A DNA stretch of 64,000 nucleotides from Eubacterium ruminantium (GTDB lineage: Bacteria > Bacillota > Clostridia > Lachnospirales > Lachnospiraceae). Where the stretch lies: NCBI GenBank assembly GCA_900108205.1, contig FNUU01000010.1:50047-114046 (forward strand). The letters are read 5' to 3'. This document shows positions 26,635 through 36,600 of the stretch, in pieces. Under the pieces are notes generated by a model, which was given only the letters and a program-made list of their open reading frames with translations, was not told the DNA's origin and searched no databases. Position numbers and translations under genes: made by a program. Within the stretch, counting starts at the first letter, position 1. Each line of letters opens with the position of its first letter.

Positions 26635-26731
26635 GAAAGATTTACTTCTTCTTGGGACAGATGTCGCGGGTTCGAATCCCGCCGGCTGATCTCAGCCGTA
26701 GCTCAGAGGTAGAGCACTGTATTAATCTTTC
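26635..26731 (+). ncRNA. Y RNA, YrlA type: circularly permuted tRNA-like RNA
   Basis: The tRNA parts occur in permuted order. The terminal helix is GAAAGATT (26635-26642) with AATCTTTC (26724-26731), with a pyrimidine-rich internal loop TACTTCTTCTTGGG on the 5' side and ATT on the 3' side. Next is an anticodon-stem equivalent, ACAG (26657-26660) with CTGT (26717-26720). Then come a five-base variable loop ATGTC, T-arm GCGGG-TTCGAAT-CCCGC (26666-26682), acceptor CGGCTGA (26683-26689), a two-base turn, acceptor TCAGCCG (26692-26698), the U8A9-like TA, D-arm GCTC-AGAGGTA-GAGC (26701-26715) and A26. All five helices pair perfectly. This is the architecture of bacterial YrlA RNAs, which normally bind Ro60/Rsr. 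No anticodon loop or CCA end exists, so it is not a functional tRNA. Confidence 0.87.
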
Positions 26732-26760
26732 AATTCAGGCGGTTTTATTGTACACAGCTA

Positions 26761-26867
26761 TTGTCGCTTACTTCGGTTGCCTATGGATTGTAGCGGCAAG
26801 ATATTTAGTGTTATTGTAGCTAGCCGGATTTACTTCGGGGAAATAATTATATTTTTAATAATCCGGC
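26761..26867 (+). ncRNA. Two further hairpins sharing the Y RNA TACTTC internal-loop motif
   Basis: Hairpin 2: TTGTCGCT (26761-26768) with AGCGGCAA (26792-26799), one G-T pair. Hairpin 3: GCCGGATT (26823-26830) with AATCCGGC (26860-26867), enclosing AAATA/TATTT. In both, as in the Y RNA helix at 26635, an 8-bp 5' arm ending in T is followed directly by TACTTC. Hairpin 3 ends 13 nt before the RBS AAGGAG of the TerD-fold gene. They may be extra protein-binding sites or a translational operator. Confidence 0.55.
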
Positions 26868-26892
26868 AATATCACATTAAAAGGAGAAAAAA

Positions 26893-28941
26893 ATGAAAAG
26901 AATTTATAAGGACTATTTATTTGACAAACATATTCTTGTTTCTGAGGGAAAAGTAACGGAAGATGACCATCAGTTTGAAACGCTTTTTACGCTTGCCAAT
27001 CTTTTTAATATAAGGATAACGGCAGGAGAAAAGTATATCCGCAAAAACATGATCAAGCAGGCTGAGAGATGTCTTGGCCGGGATGTTCCGGAACCATTCT
27101 ACAGAGGCTTTCCGGGCAGTGTAAGATCACTTACAGAGGAACAGCTGATTTTTGATCAGCTGGTTCATTATACGTGCACCTATGGCTTCGGCGACTTTTC
27201 TGAGGCAGGCCATTCTCTTTTTGAAAAAGAGTTTGAGAGAACTGCATTTAAGGAAAATGTCGAGATCAAGGATTTTATAATACTCACCGAGGCTGAGGCA
27301 TTTGAAAGAATCTCCGGAATCGTAAATGATCTTCTTTCGGGTACAAGACCACTCAGCGACCTGCAATTTGATCTTGTGGAGAATTATATAGCGGATTATG
27401 AGCCGGAAATCCCGGGTATCGCATCCAAGAATACCTGCATAAAGCTTTTGATGGATACAAGAGATCTTAGATTTACGGACTTTTTGATGATGTCTGATGT
27501 TATAAAGCTTGTGGATGAGATGAATTTCAGGCTGTATTACAATACAAACATCAAGAGGCTCAATCTCAGAAATCAGGACAGAAAATTTATTACAAAGGTA
27601 ATGAATAAGCTGTTTGACGAGAACAGGGTGGATCTTATAACCTGTTACGAAAAGAAGAAGATATGGAATGGTCTTCTGCATCATATACATTATTCACCGA
27701 TTACTCCGGAGGCACTTAAATTTACTGATGCCATGAGGGGCAATACCAACGAATCGGTATTCTCTGAATTTGAAAAGCATATGTCAGAGAAAAATATCGA
27801 GGCTGCTGTGGATGCTCTGAAGAAGGGCAAGGGTTCTGCGGCAATACTCCGAAAGCTGGATTATATTGTCAGCAGATGCCGTACAGAGGAAGAGCTTTCG
27901 TATGTGCTTGATGCGATAGATACCGAAAATACTATCGTTTTGATGCAGCTTATTCTCCGCTATTCTTTACGTAAGGATAATACAAAAAACAGAATATTCA
28001 GATTTACCAAATATAATATGATGAAGGCTCACAGCGAAACCGATGAGGAAGCAAAAAGAAGACGTTCAGTTGTTCCACAGGAACAGGAGAAAGTGATCTC
28101 TGAGAAGCTTCTCGATAATCTGAAAAGAATCCTTAAGGGAAAACTTGGAAAGGTTTATATCGATCCTGATATGAAGCACTATGCTCTTCCTGTTCAGGAA
28201 AATACTTCCCAGGGCGGCTTCGGCGTACTGACCCGTGGTTCGAGACTTCCTATTCCTGAGGCAAAGAAGTTAAGAGCCTTTACCTATTGGGAGAAGGTAA
28301 ATGATATCGATCTTTCGGCATTTGGAATCACTTCTACAGGTAAAAGATATGAGTTTTCATGGAGAACCATGTCAAGGAATCAGTCTGAAGCGATAACCTA
28401 TTCCGGAGATGAAACCAGCGGCTATAACGGAGGTTCTGAGTATTTCGACATTGACCTGGATAAATTCAGGGAAAAAATGCCGGATGTCAGATATATCATA
28501 TTCTGCAATAATGTTTATTCAGGACTGAATTTTGAAAATGTTATCTGCAGGGCAGGTTACATGCTCAGAGATAAAGAGGATTCAGGACAGATATATGAGC
28601 CAAAGACCATAAGCTCGGCTTATAATATCAATTGTCCAAGCACCTTTGCTTATCTTTTCGGCATAGATCTTGATACAGATGAATTTGTCTGGCTCAACAT
28701 GGCTCAGAGCGGTTCTGCCACGGTAGCAGGAGAAACATCCATGGATTTCATTTTGGATTATTTCCATGTGACAGACATTCTGAATGTATATACTTTCTTC
28801 GAAATGCTTGCAGCGGAAGTAACTGATGATATTTCAGAGGCAGAGGTTGTGGTAACTGATAAGAATATAAGCGTAGAGGAAGGTAAGACGCTGATCAGAG
28901 AATATGATTTTGAGCAGATGATAAAGCTTATGAATAGATAA
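26893..28941 (+). CDS. TerD-fold protein of MXAN_6230/SCO0854-like architecture, candidate Y RNA partner
   Basis: A 682-residue cytoplasmic protein. About residues 1-300 are helical with no family recognised. GKGSAAILRKLDYIVSRC near 310 and the KYNMMKA region resemble the middle of the MXAN_6230/SCO0854 family as I recall it. About 440-625 is a TerD-like domain: VLTRGSRLPIP, NDIDLSAFGIT, the calcium-loop-like SGDETSGYNGGSE and YIIFCNNVYSG. Unlike many actinobacterial members it has no RING-type cysteine cluster. It has no visible vWA MIDAS and no clear TROVE signature, so it is not Rsr. It lies directly downstream of the Y RNA and hairpins with no terminator between. Binding to the RNA is inference. 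Confidence 0.7.
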   Translation: MKRIYKDYLFDKHILVSEGKVTEDDHQFETLFTLANLFNIRITAGEKYIRKNMIKQAERCLGRDVPEPFYRGFPGSVRSLTEEQLIFDQLVHYTCTYGFGDFSEAGHSLFEKEFERTAFKENVEIKDFIILTEAEAFERISGIVNDLLSGTRPLSDLQFDLVENYIADYEPEIPGIASKNTCIKLLMDTRDLRFTDFLMMSDVIKLVDEMNFRLYYNTNIKRLNLRNQDRKFITKVMNKLFDENRVDLITCYEKKKIWNGLLHHIHYSPITPEALKFTDAMRGNTNESVFSEFEKHMSEKNIEAAVDALKKGKGSAAILRKLDYIVSRCRTEEELSYVLDAIDTENTIVLMQLILRYSLRKDNTKNRIFRFTKYNMMKAHSETDEEAKRRRSVVPQEQEKVISEKLLDNLKRILKGKLGKVYIDPDMKHYALPVQENTSQGGFGVLTRGSRLPIPEAKKLRAFTYWEKVNDIDLSAFGITSTGKRYEFSWRTMSRNQSEAITYSGDETSGYNGGSEYFDIDLDKFREKMPDVRYIIFCNNVYSGLNFENVICRAGYMLRDKEDSGQIYEPKTISSAYNINCPSTFAYLFGIDLDTDEFVWLNMAQSGSATVAGETSMDFILDYFHVTDILNVYTFFEMLAAEVTDDISEAEVVVTDKNISVEEGKTLIREYDFEQMIKLMNR

Positions 28942-28980
28942 GTGTTTAAATCTAAATAATGTTTAACGAAATAATATGTC

Positions 28981-29018
28981 CCCTCTTTACCGGACAGCCG
29001 GTAAGGAGGGTGTTTTTT
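28981..29018 (+). terminator. Intrinsic terminator after the TerD-fold gene
   Basis: A 13-bp stem, CCCTCTTTACCGG (28981-28993) with CCGGTAAGGAGGG (28998-29010), an ACAG tetraloop, followed by TGTTTTTT. Confidence 0.92.
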
Positions 29019-29122
29019 ATTGCAACATCGTTAAACCATCTGATTTCACTTTTTTGTTGTTTAAATCGCGGGTATGTATTAAAATAGTATGAATAGAAAA
29101 AGTGAGAATTGGGGCGGGAAAA

Positions 29123-31225
29123 ATGGTTGAGAAATTAACACAGAGAGTGATCAATTATATATATAATTACAAGCCTATCATCAATTACGGGGCTCTTTTC
29201 AGTGACGGTACAGAAAGATTCCGAAGTCCTGCCGAACCTAAATCAGGGGATTCGGTTACACTTCGCTTCAGAACCGCCAGAGATAATGTGGACTATGTAT
29301 ACCTTATTTACAATGGTTCACGTTTTATGATGAAGAAAACCTCAAAAGCTGACAGGCTTTTTGATTATTATGAATATACACTTCCGCCGCTTACGGAGAG
29401 AGGCTATTATCATTTTGAAGTGGGTTCCGGAAATGTTACCATTTTTTATAACAAACTGGGCATAGTTAAAGAAGCTGAAAGTCAGTATGATTTTGAACTT
29501 ATACCGGATTTCTATGTTCCTTCCTGGGCGAAGGGAGCGGTATTCTACCAGATTTTTGTTGACCGTTTTAATAACGGCGACAAGTCAAATGATGTGCTGA
29601 CAAATGAATATACATATATCGGAACCAAGTCAAAGCAGGTTAAAAACTGGGATAAGGTACCTGATGCTATAGATGTCGGTAATTTTTACGGCGGTGATCT
29701 GCAGGGAGTTATCGATAAACTGGACTACCTGCAGGATCTGGGAATCGATGCGATATATTTCAATCCTCTTTTTGTATCTCCGTCCAATCATAAATATGAT
29801 ATCCAGGATTATGATTACATCGATCCGCATTATGGAAAGATCGTGGTTGATAAAGGAAAGCTTCTGAGTGATGATCAGAATGACAACATGGAAGCTACCC
29901 GATATATTGAGAGAGTAACAAATCTTGCGAATCTTGAAGCTTCCAACGAGCTCTTTATAGAACTGGTTGAAAAGGCACATGCCAGAGGTATAAAAGTAAT
30001 TCTGGATGGCGTATTCAATCACTGCGGTTCCTTTAATAAATGGATGGACAGAGAGAGAATATATGAGGGCCGCGAGGGTTACGAGAAGGGTGCATATGTA
30101 GATGAGAAAAGCCCTTACAATTCATTTTTTAAATTCCGTGAGAAGGATAAATGGCCATATAACGGAAACTATGACGGCTGGTGGGGACATGATACTCTTC
30201 CGAAGCTTAATTATGAGGAGTCGGAAAAACTCCATGATTACATTATGAAAATAGGTGCAAAATGGGTTTCACCGCCATATAACTGTGATGGCTGGAGACT
30301 GGACGTTGCAGCAGATCTGGGTTCTTCAGAAGAATATAACCACAGATTCTGGAGAGATTTCAGAAATGCTGTAAGAAATGCTAATCCGGAGGCTATTATA
30401 CTTGCGGAGCATTATGGTAATCCTAAACCATGGCTGCAGGGTGATCAGTGGGATACCATTATGAACTACGGTGCATTTATGGAGCCAATAACCTGGTTCC
30501 TGACAGGCGTAGAAAAGCACAGCGATGAATTCAGAGGAGACTTCCTTGGAAATCCTGACATTTTCTGGGACAGCATGCGTTACTATATGTCTTGCTTTAA
30601 TCAGAATTCGATAGAGGTTGCCATGAATGAATTATCGAATCATGATCATTCCAGATTCCTTACGAGAACCAACAGAAGAGTCGGAAGAATTCATACCATG
30701 GGAGCTGAGGCGGCTGACCAGAATATAAATAAAGACATTTTCAGACAGGCAGTTCTGTTCCAGATGACCTGGCCGGGAGCACCGACAATTTATTACGGTG
30801 ATGAGGCAGGAGTCTGTGGCTGGACCGATCCTGATTCCAGAAGGACCTATCCGTGGGGACATGAGGATAAAGAGCTTATCCGGTTCCATAAGGATATGAT
30901 AAAGCTTCATAAAAGCAGTGAGGCCCTTATGAAGGGATCTCTGATAAAGCTTCATGGAAGCAATAAATGCATTGCCTTCGGTCGTTTCACTGAGAATGAG
31001 GCAGCGGCAATAGTACTTAACTGCGATTATGAAGATAAGAAGATACAGCTTCATGTAAGACACTTGGGCGTTCCGAATAATATGATGATGAAGAGGGTTG
31101 TTCTGACCTACGAGGGCGGATATTATCTGGACGACCAGGCAAATATTGTACAGAATAATTACCTTACTGCAGTGATCCCTAAGATGTCTGCTGCAGTTTA
31201 CATTTATAAGAATAACTGGGAGTAA
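29123..31225 (+). CDS. GH13 glycosidase with N-terminal CBM34-like domain (neopullulanase / maltogenic amylase type)
   Basis: A 700-residue alpha-glucan hydrolase without a signal peptide. About residues 1-130 form a beta-sandwich typical of GH13_20 enzymes, followed by the catalytic barrel starting [19 protein letters not shown]. Catalytic residues: nucleophile Asp in [11 protein letters not shown], acid/base Glu in IILAEHYG, and Asp in [16 protein letters not shown] is conserved region I. It likely cleaves imported maltodextrins or cyclodextrins. ATG 29123 was preferred over a GTG 21 nt upstream. The stop is 1 nt before the uvrB start, so the two may be cotranscribed. Confidence 0.86.
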   Translation: MVEKLTQRVINYIYNYKPIINYGALFSDGTERFRSPAEPKSGDSVTLRFRTARDNVDYVYLIYNGSRFMMKKTSKADRLFDYYEYTLPPLTERGYYHFEVGSGNVTIFYNKLGIVKEAESQYDFELIPDFYVPSWAKGAVFYQIFVDRFNNGDKSNDVLTNEYTYIGTKSKQVKNWDKVPDAIDVGNFYGGDLQGVIDKLDYLQDLGIDAIYFNPLFVSPSNHKYDIQDYDYIDPHYGKIVVDKGKLLSDDQNDNMEATRYIERVTNLANLEASNELFIELVEKAHARGIKVILDGVFNHCGSFNKWMDRERIYEGREGYEKGAYVDEKSPYNSFFKFREKDKWPYNGNYDGWWGHDTLPKLNYEESEKLHDYIMKIGAKWVSPPYNCDGWRLDVAADLGSSEEYNHRFWRDFRNAVRNANPEAIILAEHYGNPKPWLQGDQWDTIMNYGAFMEPITWFLTGVEKHSDEFRGDFLGNPDIFWDSMRYYMSCFNQNSIEVAMNELSNHDHSRFLTRTNRRVGRIHTMGAEAADQNINKDIFRQAVLFQMTWPGAPTIYYGDEAGVCGWTDPDSRRTYPWGHEDKELIRFHKDMIKLHKSSEALMKGSLIKLHGSNKCIAFGRFTENEAAAIVLNCDYEDKKIQLHVRHLGVPNNMMMKRVVLTYEGGYYLDDQANIVQNNYLTAVIPKMSAAVYIYKNNWE

Positions 31226-31226
31226 T

Positions 31227-33212
31227 ATGGCAGAATTTATCTTACATTCTGAATTTGAACCTACCGGTGATCAGCCGGAGGCTATAGCAGGGCTTGTTGA
31301 AGGCTTTAAAGCCGGCAAGAAGGAACAGACGCTTATGGGAGTTACCGGTTCCGGAAAAACCTTTACCATGGCAAATGTCATCAAGGCTCTGGGCAAAAAA
31401 ACACTTATAATATCCCACAACAAAACTCTTGCCGCACAGCTTTACGGTGAGATGAAAAGCTTTTTCCCTGAAAATGCAGTTGAATATTTTGTATCATATT
31501 ATGATTATTATCAGCCGGAGGCATATGTGCCTTCGACTGATACTTATATTGCAAAGGATTCTTCCATAAATGATGAAATAGATAAGCTGCGTCACAGTGC
31601 CACCGCTTCACTTATAGAAAGAGAAGATGTTATAGTGGTAGCTTCGGTATCCTGCATTTATGGTATTGGTAATCCGGAGGATTATAAATCCATGATGCTT
31701 TCTCTCCGTCCGGGCATGGAGCTGGACAGAGATGATCTGATCGGGCAGCTGGTTGACAGACAGTATTCCAGAAATGATATGGATTTCAAACGAAGTACCT
31801 TCAGAGTAAAAGGAGATACGGTTGACATAATACCGTCAAATACAAATGAAGAGGCTATAAGGGTTGAATTCTTTGGCGATGAGATCGACAGAGTATCGGA
31901 ATTTGATCCTTTGACAGGTGAGATCAAAAGAAATGTAAACTTCGCGTGTATCTTTCCGGCGTCTCATTATGTTATTGAACCCGGAAAGATGGAGAAGGCA
32001 TTAAGTGAGATAGAGGATGAGCTTAAGGACAGAGTGGCATATTTTAAAGCAAATGATAAGCTTCTGGAGGCTCAGAGAATTAAAGAGAGAACGGATTTTG
32101 ATATAGAGATGCTCCGAGAAACGGGCTTCTGCTCCGGAATAGAGAATTATACCAGGATACTCGCCGGAGGCAAAGAAGGAGAAGCGCCAAGCACGCTTAT
32201 GGATTTCTTTGGGGATGATTATCTTCTTATAGTGGATGAGTCACACATATCCCTTCCTCAGGTGAGAGGCATGTTCGGAGGTAACAAATCCAGAAAACAG
32301 GTGCTTATTGATTTTGGTTTCAGACTTCCATCGGCAATGGATAACAGACCTCTTAATTTTGAAGAGTTTGAGGACAGGATCGATAAGGCACTGTTTGTAT
32401 CGGCCACTCCGGGAGATTATGAGAAGGAGCATGAAGAAAACAGAGTTGAGCAGGTTATAAGACCTACCGGACTTCTTGATCCTATGATCGATGTACGTCC
32501 TGTAGAGGGACAGATAGATGATCTGTATTCGGAGATCAGGAAAGAAACTGCAGAAGGTCACAAGGTTCTGGTAACGACGCTTACCAAGAGAATGGCTGAG
32601 GAACTGACAGACTATCTCAAGGGACTTGATGTGAAAGTAAAATATCTTCATTCAGACATTGATACAATGGAAAGAATGGAGATAGTAAGAGATCTCAGAA
32701 TGGGAGTGTTTGATGTCCTGGTCGGAATCAATCTCCTCAGAGAGGGACTCGATATTCCGGAGATCACTCTTGTGGCTATACTGGACGCTGATAAAGAAGG
32801 TTTCCTCAGGTCGGAGACTTCTCTTATCCAGACTATTGGAAGGGCGGCCAGAAATGTTGATGGACATGTTATCATGTATGCAGATGTGATGACGGATTCC
32901 ATGAAGCATGCCATAGATGAGACCAACAGAAGACGTGATATACAGCAGAAATATAATGATCAGCATGGAATCACACCGACTACCATCAGAAAAGCTATAA
33001 GAGATCTTATTTCAACCGGTATCGGTGCGGATGAAGAATCCGGAAGAGACAGGGGACCGGATCCAAACACCATGAACCAGAAGGAACTTAAGAAGGAAAT
33101 AGAAAAGCTTACAAAGAAGATGAACAGAGCTGCGGTTGAACTGGAATTTGAAAAGGCTGCAGAGCTCAGAGATCAGATAATTGAGCTGAAAAAAGCATTA
33201 AGGGACAGCTAG
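31227..33212 (+). CDS. uvrB: Excinuclease ABC subunit UvrB
   Basis: A 661-residue DNA damage recognition helicase of nucleotide excision repair, normal length. Walker [13 protein letters not shown] near residue 39, the beta-hairpin region [16 protein letters not shown] in [15 protein letters not shown], helicase motif QTIGRAARN, and the C-terminal UVR motif ([14 protein letters not shown]) that contacts UvrC. It starts 1 nt after the glycosidase stop. uvrA and uvrC are not in the window. Confidence 0.96.
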   Translation: MAEFILHSEFEPTGDQPEAIAGLVEGFKAGKKEQTLMGVTGSGKTFTMANVIKALGKKTLIISHNKTLAAQLYGEMKSFFPENAVEYFVSYYDYYQPEAYVPSTDTYIAKDSSINDEIDKLRHSATASLIEREDVIVVASVSCIYGIGNPEDYKSMMLSLRPGMELDRDDLIGQLVDRQYSRNDMDFKRSTFRVKGDTVDIIPSNTNEEAIRVEFFGDEIDRVSEFDPLTGEIKRNVNFACIFPASHYVIEPGKMEKALSEIEDELKDRVAYFKANDKLLEAQRIKERTDFDIEMLRETGFCSGIENYTRILAGGKEGEAPSTLMDFFGDDYLLIVDESHISLPQVRGMFGGNKSRKQVLIDFGFRLPSAMDNRPLNFEEFEDRIDKALFVSATPGDYEKEHEENRVEQVIRPTGLLDPMIDVRPVEGQIDDLYSEIRKETAEGHKVLVTTLTKRMAEELTDYLKGLDVKVKYLHSDIDTMERMEIVRDLRMGVFDVLVGINLLREGLDIPEITLVAILDADKEGFLRSETSLIQTIGRAARNVDGHVIMYADVMTDSMKHAIDETNRRRDIQQKYNDQHGITPTTIRKAIRDLISTGIGADEESGRDRGPDPNTMNQKELKKEIEKLTKKMNRAAVELEFEKAAELRDQIIELKKALRDS

Positions 33213-33221
33213 TATGTTGAT

Positions 33222-33272
33222 TTCTAAATAACTGCGTCAAATAACAAAGTACCCAAAGCTTCGGAACAGATT
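33222..33272 (+). repeat. Dispersed intergenic repeat, second family, copy 2
   Basis: Matches 18590-18660: TCTAAATAACT-n-CAAATAA, then AGTACCCAAA-GCTTC-GGAACAGA. Located 10 nt after the uvrB stop codon. Confidence 0.55.
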
Positions 33273-33310
33273 GTCTATTATGATAGTCTGTACGGATTCA
33301 TATAAGCTGC

Positions 33311-33360
33311 AAAATCAAGCAAAAAGCAACATGTTGTTGCATTTTGCTTGATTTTTGTTT
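33311..33360 (+). terminator. Intrinsic terminator after uvrB
   Basis: A long stem with arms AAAATCAAGCAAAA (33311-33324) and TTTTGCTTGATTTT (33342-33355), with an inner GCAAC/GTTGC pairing, followed by GTTTTG. Confidence 0.85.
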
Positions 33361-33375
33361 TGGGACAGATATTTC

Positions 33376-33404
33376 TTGAAATAATGATTTTTTATATTTA
33401 TACT
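33376..33404 (+). promoter_or_regulatory. Putative sigma-A promoter of the adhesin gene
   Basis: TTGAAA (33376-33381), a 17-nt spacer, TATACT (33399-33404). The predicted start near 33411 leaves a leader of about 200 nt containing a GCGGA/TCCGC hairpin (around 33472-33492). The rest of the 33213-33610 gap is the repeat and terminator listed separately. Confidence 0.6.
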
Positions 33405-33610
33405 TTAACTAACCGGTATAGTAGTTCTGAAATAATAACCTGAGTTATTTAAGAACAGATATGCAGGTACAGCGGAAATGCTCTGTCCGCGATTTTCCTG
33501 ATTCAAATTGAGTATTTTTCTGTTCTCTTAACGTTTTTTTTGATGATGGGGTAAAAGTATTATGAACCCACGCATCATGATTATTTGATGATGAGATAAG
33601 GAGAATGCTT

Positions 33611-36600
33611 ATGAAAAAGATGAGAAGATTTATTGCACTTTTGATGTCAGTTTTATTCCTTGTGATTGGAATGACACCAAATACGTTGTTTGCGGAAGAT
33701 GAAAGATGCAGAAGAGTTATAAAATTTTCTGTAGAAAGTGCAGATATTGATAAAGATGATAACGAAACAGATAATGATAAGAGTGATAAAACCAATGATA
33801 CTGAAATTATGCCCGCGTCCGGAGAAGAGAACGGAGAGGAGAGTTTTGATAAGGATAATGCTCCGTGGGATGAAAAACATACAGATGGCTGGGACTATGT
33901 AATGTCGCATAATATAGACGGATATTATTATTTCCAGTTTTTTAATGCGGACGGAACATTGTATGATTCCGGGTTTTTCAGTCAGGTCGGAGGACTGGAT
34001 CTGAACTGCATATGTATTGATGCGGATCTTAATTCGGGACTGGATGGATATGAATTTGATATAGAGAAAACAGACTGGAATGATCCGGAGCTCTGCAAGG
34101 TTACATATTATGCGCTTCATAATTACGGATATGCAGATGCAAGAAGGGTGATATGTCATTATCTCAGGAGTAAGGGCAGGGAGAACAATACTCATATGCC
34201 TGATTTTTCTGATGCAGTGGAGGCGGCCCTGAACAGCAGTATTCCGGAGGATATAAGATTCAGTGTATCGTATCTGAGAAACTGTGCATATCCGGGTAAC
34301 AGCGGCAGATATCAGGATTTTATGACATGGCGTGAGAGCAGGATCATTAAAAATGATTACTATGCAGCTGTCAGGAAGACAGATGGCAGAAATGCCGGCA
34401 TGTCAGGAGTAAGCTTTGATGTTTTTATTGATGGAGAATTTATCGGAAAAATTGTTACAGGGGCTGACGGCATCGGAAGTATAAAGGTGGGAAGCTTTGA
34501 AAACGCTCCGACAGTCACTGTAAAAGAGAACTGGGTGGAAGGATATGGTGATGGACATGCAAGGTTCAGTCATAATACGGAAGTGAAAACAGCAGGAGTA
34601 TATACAACACTTCAGGAAGCGTTGCAGCATGCATCCGAATTTACTTATGTAAACTACTCTTACGGCTACGGAACTCTTGTGAAAAGGTCGTCATCAACCA
34701 CCTACACGGAAAGCTTCAAGGGTATTAAATATGCGCTTTTCAGAAATGATGGAACAAGGATTGCGGATGTGGAGATGGGAGACGACGGAAAAATATCCCG
34801 GGTTCTGAAAATATATGATACCTCAAAACATTTTGAAGAAGATGTAACCTATGGCGGTGTGAAATATAAATGTATCGGCGGATTAAGATATGATCCAAAT
34901 AATAAAAATAATGAGAATAATAAGTATTACTGGCAGGAATATGAAACTAATGAATATTATGAACTGGATGCAGAAACCAAAGTATTCTTCGTAATGGACG
35001 ATGAATATAGTACGAGACCGGGTCCGGATGCTTCAAAGTATCCTTTGATCTATGAGGTTCATCCGAGTATTTCCTACGCCACGGATAAGCCTTACATGGA
35101 TTACTATATAGCGGTCAAAAAGGTTGATGAAAAAGGAAATACTATGGCCGGTGTAAGCTTTGATGTTACGATAAACGGTGTGAAGAAGGAAAAAGCGGTA
35201 ACTACCGGTGGGGATGGTATTGCTGTGTATAAGGTCGGAAGCTATACGGCAGTACCAAGGGTTATTGTTACCGAAAACTGGGAGGACAAAAGGTTTATAT
35301 ATAATAAATCATCAAAGAGTGTAACAGCCTATAAGACGGCAGAAGCAGCGAGAAACCATGCGGCTTCCTTTACGTATACCAACTATGCTTACGGCTATGC
35401 AACACTTGTGAAGGAATCAGGAAGAACCGGGATGAAGCCGAGTATGGCCGGTATCGAGTATGAACTCAGAAAGTCAAATGGAACAAGGATAGCTGTGGTT
35501 ACTCTGGGTGATGACGGAAAGATAAAAAAGGTTTCATTTGTGACTTCGTCGGATGCATTTTTTACGGAGAAGATTGACGGAAAAATCTGCATTGGCGGGC
35601 TGAATTTTAAACACGGCGATGGAACAAATGATAATAACTATTACTGGATAGAAACAAAAACAAATGAATATTATGAGATAAACAGCAGAAGGTATTATTT
35701 TACGATCAATGAAGAGAATACTGTATCTCCGGGCAGTGATATCACAAAATACCCTTTGGTAACAGTTATTAATCCGGCTGTTACAAAGGCGGTGGACAGA
35801 CCGTTCCTTGATTATTATGTGGCTGTCATGAAAACAGACGAGACCGGAAGAAAGATGAATGGCGTGACCTTTGATATTACCGTTAACGGAAAAACCTATA
35901 AAAAGGCTCTTGTCAGCGGCATGGAGATAAAGAATGGCATAAAGACAGAAAAAAATGATGGTATAGCTGTATACTGCCTTGGAAGATATGTATCCGCACC
36001 TGAAGTGAGTATTACAGAAAACTGGTCAGATGAAGAGTATATCCATAATACCGAGACCAAAAAGGTGATCGCATATTCCGCTCTGGAAGCAGCCAGAAGT
36101 CATGCGGAAAAATATATTTATAAAAATGTGAGATATACCTATACATCACTGGAAAAAATCCCGGAAGATGATACTTTCCTTGCAGGTAATGATAATTACA
36201 GTCTGGATAATGTTATGTATGGCCTTTACAGGGAGGAAGATCAGAAGCTGATCGCGGTGGTAAAGCTTACACAGTATGAGAAAAACGGAAAGATACTGGC
36301 AGGGATCAGGTCGCTGGATGATATAACTGTCAAAGGTGGAAAGCCGTTTTACAAAAAAACTCATGGCGGATTTAATTCTGTCGGCGGACTGACTGCCGGA
36401 GAAAGCTATTACTGGCAGGAGCTGGAGGACAGTGCAGATCAGCCGGATGGAGAAAGCAGACTGACCGGTAAAAACTATCTTTATAATCCGGAAAAATACA
36501 GCTTTACGGCAGACAGTAGGGAGGCTGATGCACCGAAAGTCGTGACAGCAGTGGACAGAGCAAAAACCGGAAGCATTACTGTTGTTAAAAAGCTTGATCC

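Noticed and set aside
26660..26720. Two broken ordinary tRNA genes side by side
   Set aside because: The 3' half and 5' half pair perfectly with each other (acceptor 7/7, anticodon stem 4/4) and the outer helix closes both, so one permuted RNA explains all of it better than two independent fragments.
33653..34195. 180-residue minus-strand open frame inside the adhesin gene, and other long antisense frames
   Set aside because: Antisense shadow of a coding gene with strong codon bias; low-complexity Ile/Cys-rich product and no RBS. The same holds for the long minus frames at 14600, 24113 (plus), 44081, 52164 and 59596.
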